Below are positions 1-4,789 of a stretch of DNA of 8,539 nt, piece by piece. Within the stretch, counting starts at the first letter, position 1. Every line of letters starts with the position of its first letter. The stretch comes from Myxococcales bacterium (lineage in GTDB: Bacteria; Myxococcota_C; UBA6777). The notes under the pieces were generated by a model. It was not told the origin of the DNA, made no database searches, and was given only the letters and a program-made list of their open reading frames with translations. Position numbers and translations under genes: made by a program. The stretch spans positions 1-8,539 of the forward strand of contig JALTMC010000020.1 in NCBI GenBank assembly GCA_027005175.1. The letters run 5' to 3'.

Positions 1-108
1 GGCTTCCGTCGGTGGGTAGTGCTCTCGGATTTGCTTCTACTGTCTGCAACTTTCGACCCAATGGCACTGGGCCAAAGTCGCTCACTATGAATATGTCTGG
101 TGGGAGTG
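1..108 (+). repeat. Toxin stem repeat, copy 1 (3' part)
   Basis: This is the first of three direct copies of the conserved segment upstream of each toxin tip. It is almost identical to 3342-3441 in copy 2, with a few third-position changes, and identity ends just after tgtctg.tgggagtg. Copy 3 matches only as far as the ccaaagtc that encodes the end of GTGPKS. The repeat lies inside coding sequence and marks the exchange point between a constant effector body and variable tips. Confidence 0.9.
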
Positions 109-425
109 AAGGCAGAGGAAGTAGTCGAGTTACACCCAGAAATTGGCGCCAGCGACCATATTCCGATCCTAACTACCAATTTGGGTGCGAAGAATGCGCT
201 GATGACATTCTCAAAATATTGGGTGGTGGTCAAAAAGTTAAAATAGAGAATATCTTTTATCGGATTATAGGGCCAATTGGTGATGCTTTCCCATCTTGGT
301 TTAGTCATACCGTGGTTCTTAAAAATGGACGTGTCTATGATGCGTTCACAGGCTCTCAAGGAAAGTCCATTTCAGAGTATAAAAAGCTATTTCAATGGGG
401 AGATATGATAGATTGGCCTTTTTGA
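1..425 (+). CDS. Polymorphic toxin C-terminus with papain-fold-like (Tox-PL-2-like) tip, 5' partial
   Basis: The reading frame is already open at the window edge (first full codon at base 3), so this is the 3' end of a longer gene. The GTG at 12 is not a start, because the same peptide continues upstream in the two other stem copies. Residues 1-32 counted from base 12 are the shared stem (CNFRPNGTGPKS, then LTMNMSGGS). The tip follows. It has a Cys-rich helix start FGCEECADDI (C59, C62), then WFSHTVVLKNGRVYDAF with H99 and D110. A Cys, a later His and an Asp ten residues on, in a domain of about 85 residues, fits the small papain-fold toxins (Papain_fold_2/Tox-PL-2). In that family the triad cleaves or deamidates target proteins. 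The family call is from motif recognition. The delivery system is not visible. A likely immunity gene follows after about 160 bases. Confidence 0.72.
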   Translation, partial: LPSVGSALGFASTVCNFRPNGTGPKSLTMNMSGGSEGRGSSRVTPRNWRQRPYSDPNYQFGCEECADDILKILGGGQKVKIENIFYRIIGPIGDAFPSWFSHTVVLKNGRVYDAFTGSQGKSISEYKKLFQWGDMIDWPF

Positions 426-584
426 AACTTAATTGTTGTTGTCCTCCTCCGTGTACCATTTTTTTGCTGTGCAGTATAGGTACGTGTCTTTGTCGTAAGA
501 CTTTTTGTTCTATTAGGAGACTTTGTTATAAAGGTTTCTTTTATTCGAGTTACAGTAACCATTATGGTGTTGGAGCAGATTGTT

Positions 585-1262
585 ATGAGAAGATGTGAAG
601 ATATCTTTAGATACCAGAAGAGGAATTTATCGAATGCTATACGTGCTCCTGAGCTTTTTCAACCTGAGTTAAAAGGCCTTGAAGCCCTCTACCATGAAAT
701 GATTATGTCACTCTCCTTTATTGACGAACGAATAGGTGAGGATACAGGTTTGTTAGAAGCTCCTCATATATCACTGCTTTCGGAATGGGGATTGTGGACA
801 AATCTTGGTGTCACTGGAGGGTTTATGCAACTCTATTCCACAAGTGGTTCTCTTGATTTTAAGGAAATTGCATTGATTTTTGCATTGGTTAGCTATCAGC
901 TGGGATATATTGAGCTTGATAGACAGCCCATGAGTATACAATGGGAGGCTTGCTCGCATTTCGTGGCAGACTCTTTGCTGGAAGAAGACTGGTGCGTCTC
1001 AAGTGTACAACACCTTTTGGGTGAACCTTCGTATTATAGTGGTAACAAAAGATCTAGTTGTTCGCTTTATCTCTCAGCTTCTTTGGATAAAGTATTTTTC
1101 TTTTCCTATCGAAGTGAGTTTGTTCGGGATGAAGGAGAAGTACATGGGTATTATAGAGAAGACCCTCGTTTGAGTCATGTCATAGCACTTGAGGCTCAAA
1201 GTCATTCTGTTGAACTGTTTTGGACTCGCTTGGGGGCTTTGAAATCTGTATCTCCAGGATAA
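585..1262 (+). CDS. Putative immunity protein for the papain-like toxin (unrecognised family)
   Basis: This 225-residue protein belongs to no family I recognise. The start at 585 is chosen because GGAG at 572-575 lies 9 bases upstream. The ATG at 564 is also in frame (232 residues) but has no convincing ribosome binding site. The product is soluble-looking, with no signal peptide or clear membrane segment. It has an acidic, helical N-terminal half and a hydrophobic stretch near FKEIALIFALVSYQLGYIEL. It lies directly downstream of the toxin on the same strand, which is the usual place for a cognate immunity gene in polymorphic-toxin loci, so the immunity role rests on position alone. Residues 199-225 (VIALEAQ to KSVSPG) lie in a repeat found again at 7725-7808, where only the E of ALEAQ differs (D). 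The C-terminus may therefore be a shared module or may have been acquired by recombination. Confidence 0.6.
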   Translation: MRRCEDIFRYQKRNLSNAIRAPELFQPELKGLEALYHEMIMSLSFIDERIGEDTGLLEAPHISLLSEWGLWTNLGVTGGFMQLYSTSGSLDFKEIALIFALVSYQLGYIELDRQPMSIQWEACSHFVADSLLEEDWCVSSVQHLLGEPSYYSGNKRSSCSLYLSASLDKVFFFSYRSEFVRDEGEVHGYYREDPRLSHVIALEAQSHSVELFWTRLGALKSVSPG

Positions 1263-1428
1263 ACACAGGAAGTTCTCCCTGGATGACAGGCAAGGTCTAT
1301 GGCAAGAGCATGAGACAGCGAACAAGACGGTTGTTTGTGGAAACTGAGCGCCGGATGATTGGGTAAGGTATATGAAAAGAGCATGGGGCAGCGAGCAAGA
1401 GTGCTAAAAGGGGTGGGCTGTGTGTTAG
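1179..1428 (+). repeat. Long direct repeat, copy A (immunity-gene tail plus rpn 3' flank)
   Basis: About 250 bases are shared with 7725-7973. The first 84 bases are coding (end of the putative immunity gene, stop at 1260-1262) and differ at only 4 sites. The remaining 166 bases differ at about 26 sites plus a one-base insertion in copy A (counted by eye). At copy B the repeat runs into the stop codon of a minus-strand rpn-type gene (TTA at 7970-7972). Here homology continues to the same TTAG at 1425-1428 and is then cut off by the end of the IS1380 element. The locus therefore once resembled copy B and lost the rpn side. Confidence 0.85.
1281..1424 (+). repeat. Degenerate 72-bp tandem duplication, copy A
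   Basis: Two units start with ggatga at 1281 and 1353, exactly 72 bases apart. Each carries an ggcaaggt.tatg..aagagcatg-like core followed by ca.cga.caaga. The same two-unit array with the same period is in copy B (7827 and 7899). One plus-strand frame reads WMTGKVYGKSMRQ then RRMIG with a stop, and the one-base insertion in unit 2 breaks the frame. No function is evident. Confidence 0.65.
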
Positions 1429-1443
1429 CCTGAATTATTTACG
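1425..1443 (+). repeat. IS1380 left terminal inverted repeat with extended TTAG
   Basis: The sequence ttagcctgaattatttacg pairs with catgaataatccgggctaa at 3255-3273, matching at 15 of 19 positions. The first four bases belong to the flank and also match the homologous site at 7970-7973, so the true element end is probably the CC at 1429. Confidence 0.7.
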
Positions 1444-3269
1444 TAGTCCTTCGGCGGATAGTTGATCAGTTAAATACACCCAGATACTCGCATCTGAAGT
1501 GTAAAGTAATCTACTTATTCTTATACTCGATCACGATATTGTAGCATATTCTCAATCAAGCTATGTTTTGCTCCATTTTTATTACGATCGTCCTGTATCT
1601 TCCGTAGTTTTCATGTTTCGTAGACGCACGTATCCACTCCCTCTCTCCCTCCTTCTTTTCATTTTTTTCTGTTTATCGTCCGGTTATCCCGAAGGTACCG
1701 GCCTCATCAAACGACAGCAGAGTTCTCGAAAAGCATCTGCGAGAGGATACGCCTTGGGTAGTTGTATGCAAATTCGACGAACTGACTCTCCCACGATTCC
1801 TGCTACTTTCAAAAACTTCAAGCGTAACGTATCGAACTGCATCCGCCCCAACTCTCTCTTGACCTGTCCGGCTTCTTCTCGAAGCGCGAACATCAGTCTG
1901 TATGCCCCTCCATGCAGCAACAGTCTAAAGAAGTTCGCTGCAAAAGTTTTGCATGATAACCTATCTCCTGCCAGTGCATTCTTAAAATCCTTGATTCGAT
2001 TTTCAGCCACACCTCTTTCACAGTAACCACAATACAACCAACCCGGCTTGAAACCCTTTATCGAAGTTACAACAAATCGAAGATCGAGTCCCTGGTTGCT
2101 ATACATCACTCGAACTATCACTCTACGCTCTTCTTTCCAGGTATCTGCTGCATACTGAAACTCTCCGTAGACCCGAGCAGATTTTCCTGTCGTCAGATAT
2201 TCGATTCGAGCTTTTTGTGCAAAAGGCTTCGCTAACTTTCTCAGGCGTGAGTTGATGGATTGTCCCAGTAAATATTCCACTCCTTCGAACTCTCCTTTCA
2301 GCTTTTCAAGTTCGTTGTGAAGTCGAGGAACACTAAACTTACTATCTCCTCTCACGACTATCTCTACATCGGGTAGGCGTTTTTTGATCTTCTGGATCAA
2401 TCTTCTCAAAATAGGCGTTGCACCTTTGGGATCCAGCTTGTTGCCTGGTCGTAATAACATCGTTACTAGCTGTCCTGTGATTCCGTCAAAAATGAATAGG
2501 GGAAAATACATGTAACTATCATAGTGAGCATTGAAAAAGGTGAGCTGCTGCTGGCCGTATGTCTTATCTTCTGCACCATCCACATCCAAGATGACCACCT
2601 TTGTATCGAGCGCAAGAGAGTCTACATAACTCTGCTCGAACCAAAGCATCAACTTCCGATTACTTGCCATCGTCGCAGCGTTCTCATAGAGAGAAAATGT
2701 GGACTGAGAAGAGAGGGCCTCGCCAGAGAGAGGAGCCTGTCCACAAGCTATTTTCAAAGCAGGATCGTGGCGAAGTGAATTGGCATCATTTTGGTCTTCA
2801 TATCCCATCATAATCTGGAAGATACGCTGACGTGTTTGCTCCAGACGAGTATGCAAGACATCTTCTTGTTTACGTTCGTCTGGCAAGATGGCTGCAAACT
2901 GTTCGCAAAAGCCTAACTTCTTGTCCAGTTGGCTGAACATAAGAAAGCCTCCATCAGAAGAAATGTCTGGTCCATCAAAACTTATCTCTACTGGTTTTGG
3001 TAGGCCCATGTTCAAAGATAATTGTTCTGTGATATGTGGGGTCATCTGGCTTTCCTTTTTTGGTGATGAATAACTTATTGTTTAGGAACTCATCTACAAA
3101 ACAAGGAAGCCTGATCTTAATTCCCTCTATCGTGATTTTTTTACTGTTTTTTTGTGCTCTCCATAATTTCCTTTTCCCAAAACACGCTGTTTTCTGGAAA
3201 GAATTCGTTACTTGCATGAAAGTGCAGGTGAAACATGGCATATTGGGGAGAGGTCATGAATAATCCGGG
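1429..3269 (-). mobile_element. IS1380-family insertion sequence
   Basis: The element is about 1.84 kb, a normal length for the family, with one transposase on the minus strand. The terminal inverted repeats are cctgaattatttacg at 1429-1443 and cccggattattcatg read inward from 3269 to 3255 (11 of 15 match). They start with CC, as expected for IS1380-type ends. The flanking four bases are TTAG on the left and CTAA on the right. These are reverse complements rather than a direct duplication, so no target site duplication is visible. The left flank is the long repeat ending at an rpn-type stop codon, and the right flank is the toxin stem. The copy is probably a recombinant between two elements. 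The gene-free 240 bases beyond the transposase stop (1444-1683) and 210 bases before its start (3046-3254) are element ends. Confidence 0.88.
1684..3045 (-). CDS. tnp: IS1380-family DDE transposase
   Basis: This 453-residue protein is full length for the family. It catalyses cut-and-paste style strand transfer through a DDE triad. The first acidic site is in VVILDVDGAED (D154 and D156), followed by the typical GQQ..FFNAHYDSYMYFPL and TMLLRPGN blocks. The second is D234 in VVRGDSKF, and the third is E348 in YCERGVAENRIKDFK. The start at 3045 is supported by AAGGAAA on the minus strand about 6 bases upstream. The frame is uninterrupted and all catalytic residues are present, so the enzyme looks intact. 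No accessory gene is seen in the element. Confidence 0.93.
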   Translation of the reverse strand: MTPHITEQLSLNMGLPKPVEISFDGPDISSDGGFLMFSQLDKKLGFCEQFAAILPDERKQEDVLHTRLEQTRQRIFQIMMGYEDQNDANSLRHDPALKIACGQAPLSGEALSSQSTFSLYENAATMASNRKLMLWFEQSYVDSLALDTKVVILDVDGAEDKTYGQQQLTFFNAHYDSYMYFPLFIFDGITGQLVTMLLRPGNKLDPKGATPILRRLIQKIKKRLPDVEIVVRGDSKFSVPRLHNELEKLKGEFEGVEYLLGQSINSRLRKLAKPFAQKARIEYLTTGKSARVYGEFQYAADTWKEERRVIVRVMYSNQGLDLRFVVTSIKGFKPGWLYCGYCERGVAENRIKDFKNALAGDRLSCKTFAANFFRLLLHGGAYRLMFALREEAGQVKRELGRMQFDTLRLKFLKVAGIVGESVRRICIQLPKAYPLADAFRELCCRLMRPVPSG

Positions 3270-3273
3270 CTAA
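3255..3273 (-). repeat. IS1380 right terminal inverted repeat with extended CTAA
   Basis: Read on the minus strand this is ttagcccggattattcatg, the partner of 1425-1443. The CCCGGATT end is typical of the family. CTAA at 3270-3273 is outside the element by the CC rule and overlaps the first bases of toxin stem copy 2. Confidence 0.7.
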
Positions 3274-3441
3274 TGCATATGGGGCCTTGCATGGCTCTTG
3301 CTTCGATGGGTGATTATGCTACGATGGAGTTGGGGCTTCCGTCGGTGGGTAGTGCTCTGGGATTTGCTTCTACTGTCTGCAACTTCCGACCTAATGGCAC
3401 TGGGCCAAAGTCGCTCACTATGAATATGTCTGCTGGGAGTG
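3270..3441 (+). repeat. Toxin stem repeat, copy 2
   Basis: This copy is homologous to 4247-4388 and, in its 3' part, to 1-108. It begins abruptly at the IS1380 end. Differences from copy 3 are scattered and largely at third codon positions, so the stem has been kept as protein. It shares the LTMNMS linker with copy 1 but not with copy 3. Confidence 0.9.
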
Positions 3442-3692
3442 GAGGTGGTGGTAGAGTACTTCCACGTTTTCTCCACCCAAAGTCCACAATGAGTAAAGCA
3501 TCCTTAACTTTTTGGGGAAGGCAAAACTCGGAAGCCATCGTCGAATCATTGACGACTGGAAGGCTCGGTTCTTTGAATGTGGGAAAGCTCATAATGAAGC
3601 CCAATGGAGTGATTATGAATGGCAATACTCGTGTGAAAATTCTGCAAGATAGAGGTTTCGACCTGATGAAGCTTTGGGGCTTACTCGACTAG
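3270..3692 (+). CDS. Orphan polymorphic toxin tip with ParB-like domain, 5' truncated by IS1380
   Basis: The open frame enters from the IS1380 end (stop at 3261). The ATG at 3273 has no ribosome binding site and corresponds to an internal position in stem copy 3, so this is a truncated gene 3' end of about 139 codons. Residues 1-56 are the stem (GPCMALASMGDY to NGTGPKSLTMNMSAG). After a Gly-rich linker, the tip carries SEAIVESLTTGRLGSLNVGK, then NGVIMNGNTRVKILQDRG. The NGNTR core followed by a helix resembles the DGNTR/DGxHR motif of ParB-like folds. That fold occurs among toxin tips and in CTP- or nucleotide-handling proteins. The catalytic activity cannot be inferred. A small gene follows 28 bases downstream. 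Expression would need a promoter read out of the insertion sequence or repair by recombination with a full stem. Confidence 0.65.
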   Translation, partial: LMHMGPCMALASMGDYATMELGLPSVGSALGFASTVCNFRPNGTGPKSLTMNMSAGSGGGGRVLPRFLHPKSTMSKASLTFWGRQNSEAIVESLTTGRLGSLNVGKLIMKPNGVIMNGNTRVKILQDRGFDLMKLWGLLD

Positions 3693-3720
3693 GTGTCATA
3701 TTCTCAGGAAAGGTTGGTTC

Positions 3721-4086
3721 ATGACAGATTATATCTCGTCTGCTCAGGCAATATTTCGAAAACTTTCGTTGCAGCATCAAGTTTACACATTAGCTATGCT
3801 TGCTTATCGTGCAACATTGTGGGCTCGTGAATTCTATCCTCAATTGGTGCAAGACAGATCAGAGGTTGTTGAGCGACTCCGAGCTTTCAATGAACTACAA
3901 CACCAGTTGTCACAGCATATGGTTCATCTGCTATATCTTGAAGATAATCGTTATCCCGACGATGTTTTCATTTCCATCCTCTTCGAGATTACCGAGCAAA
4001 CTGGATGTTACTTGGGTCTCGTCGCCTTTTTCGAAGAACTACCTAGCTTACTGACGTATGCATCCTGTACGCATCCCCAAGCATAA
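3721..4086 (+). CDS. Putative immunity protein for the ParB-like toxin (unrecognised family)
   Basis: This 121-residue protein is predicted by eye to be almost entirely helical (SAQAIFRKLSLQHQVYTLAM, LRAFNELQHQLSQHMVHLLY, then EITEQTGCYLGLVAFFEELP). I do not recognise the family. The start at 3721 is supported by AGGAAAGG at 3703-3710. It begins 28 bases after the toxin stop on the same strand and is compact and soluble, which suits an immunity partner. The role is inferred from position. The last residues (YASCTHPQA) run up to the point where stem-type sequence of the next cassette begins, so the natural C-terminus may have been changed at the cassette junction. Confidence 0.55.
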   Translation: MTDYISSAQAIFRKLSLQHQVYTLAMLAYRATLWAREFYPQLVQDRSEVVERLRAFNELQHQLSQHMVHLLYLEDNRYPDDVFISILFEITEQTGCYLGLVAFFEELPSLLTYASCTHPQA

Positions 4087-4122
4087 TGTTTTGGCTTCTG
4101 GGGGGCCTGTGAACTGGGTTGA

Positions 4123-4620
4123 TTCAAGAGCACTGAAGGGAGGGCTTATGCGACAGCGGCGATCACTGCTGCTGTCCAGTTTGGGCAACAGATGCCGGGT
4201 GATAACGAATCGCTTCGGATGGCGGTGGAGTTTCTGTACAGGGAACTGATGCATATGGGGCCTTGTATGGCTCTTGCTTCGATGGGTGACTATGCTAGGA
4301 TGGAGTTGGGGCTTCCGTCTGTGGGTAGTGCTCTGGGGTTTGCTTCTACCGTATGTAACTTTCGGCCCAATGGCACTGGGCCAAAGTCTGACAATACCAG
4401 AATCTTTGCGAAAGGAGCTAAACAGAGTGGGAAAGCAAGAGCTACTGATCTCCCAAGTTGGGTTAGAGCTGAGGGACATCGACCCTATGATACTGAAAGT
4501 GCACAGGCATTTGCAATGCGTATTCTCGATGACAAATATGGTGTCGGAAATTGGGGAAGAGGAGGAGGCACGGAATTCAGTAAAATAGTAAAGTGGGTCG
4601 AAAGATCACTTCGTCAATGA
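4123..4620 (+). CDS. Orphan polymorphic toxin tip, type 33-like, 5' truncated
   Basis: The frame is open from 4123, after a stop at 4120, but has no start codon before the in-frame ATG at 4192, which lacks a ribosome binding site. It is best read as the 3' end of a lost longer gene. The stem portion is the longest of the three copies (AYATAAITAAVQFGQQMPGD upstream of the shared GPCMALASMGDY). From the ATG at 4192, residues 80-142 form the tip. It has ARATDLPSWV, then FAMRILDDKYGVGNW and GGGTEFSKIVKW. The DxPSW, KYGxGN and SEF..IKKW-like pattern matches my recollection of polymorphic toxin type 33. Activity is unknown. No immunity gene lies directly downstream, because an IS1182 element occupies that place. 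Confidence 0.6.
   Translation, partial: FKSTEGRAYATAAITAAVQFGQQMPGDNESLRMAVEFLYRELMHMGPCMALASMGDYARMELGLPSVGSALGFASTVCNFRPNGTGPKSDNTRIFAKGAKQSGKARATDLPSWVRAEGHRPYDTESAQAFAMRILDDKYGVGNWGRGGGTEFSKIVKWVERSLRQ
4247..4388 (+). repeat. Toxin stem repeat, copy 3
   Basis: This copy aligns with 3270-3411 and, further 3', with 1-79. Homology stops at ccaaagtc, encoding the last residues of GTGPKS. The following sequence is unique, so tip exchange here happened about 25 bases earlier than the divergence point between copies 1 and 2. Bases 4123-4246 extend the stem upstream of where copy 2 was cut by IS1380. Confidence 0.9.
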
Positions 4621-4639
4621 GCATTTTTTCTTAGCATAA

Positions 4640-4678
4640 AGATTGTCGGAGAAACCTGTTCCTCCGACAATCTGCTAG
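4640..4678. repeat. Palindrome resembling abutted IS1182-type ends
   Basis: A perfect 12-bp inverted repeat, agattgtcggag (4640-4651) and ctccgacaatct (4662-4673), has a 10-base loop. The right arm plus flank (ttcctccgacaatctgctag, 4659-4678) matches the right end of the neighbouring IS1182 element at 17 of 20 positions, including the terminal CTAG. The left arm shares tgtcggagaaa with the element's left end. No T-run follows on either strand, so a rho-independent terminator is unlikely. It may be the remnant of a related element that lost its interior. Confidence 0.6.
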
Positions 4679-4702
4679 TGCTTGGACAAGCTTATTTTCT
4701 AG

Positions 4703-4718
4703 CAGCCTGTCGGAGAAA
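4703..4718 (+). repeat. IS1182 left terminal inverted repeat
   Basis: The sequence cagcctgtcggagaaa is a perfect inverted match to 6183-6198 and is preceded by the target copy CTAG at 4699-4702. Confidence 0.92.
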
Positions 4719-4751
4719 ACAAGTGCAATAAAATCAAAAAGATAAGATAAT

Positions 4752-4787
4752 AGTGGCTAATACTCAAACAAAAAGAGGTTAGCCACT
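4752..4787 (+). promoter_or_regulatory. Hairpin over the transposase leader
   Basis: AGTGGCTAA (4752-4760) and TTAGCCACT (4779-4787) form a perfect 9-bp stem ending two bases before the transposase ATG at 4790. The only Shine-Dalgarno-like sequence, AGAGG at 4774-4778, is at the base of the 18-base loop. The fold could limit translation, especially from transcripts that enter the element from outside, as is known for other insertion sequences. That role is inferred here. Confidence 0.45.
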
Positions 4788-4789
4788 CC

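Noticed and set aside
564-584. ATG at 564 as the start of the first immunity candidate
   Set aside because: It has no ribosome binding site, while GGAG at 572-575 is well placed for the ATG at 585. It remains possible.
1568-2026. Plus-strand open frame of about 150 codons
   Set aside because: It lies opposite the IS1380 transposase C-terminus and IS end, has no recognisable domain, and the transposase on the other strand is complete with its catalytic triad.
1429-3269. ISEcp1-like capture of the neighbouring toxin cassette by one-ended transposition
   Set aside because: ISEcp1 is in the same family and carries DNA beyond the transposase 3' end. Here toxin 2 lies beyond the transposase 5' end, and no alternative right end or duplication enclosing a cassette was found.
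1425-3273. Target site duplication of the IS1380 element
   Set aside because: TTAG on the left and CTAA on the right are complementary but not direct copies, and the flanks belong to different loci.
4058-4249. Plus-strand frame with LASGGPVNWVDSRALKGG
   Set aside because: It is out of frame with the stem and stops shortly after. It might be a scrap of stem-proximal sequence, but nothing in the window supports it as a gene.
4048-4479. Minus-strand frame across stem copy 3, and the similar one at 3270-3476
   Set aside because: Both are mirror frames of the conserved stem. The plus-strand stem shows third-position changes and continues into toxin domains.
1-4620. Classical Rhs core
   Set aside because: No DPxGL motif or YD repeats are visible before the tips. 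The stem is a different sequence, so the Rhs label is not supported from this window.
4640-4673. Rho-independent terminator after toxin 3
   Set aside because: The stem is strong, but there is no T-run after it on either strand, and similarity to the IS1182 ends explains it better.
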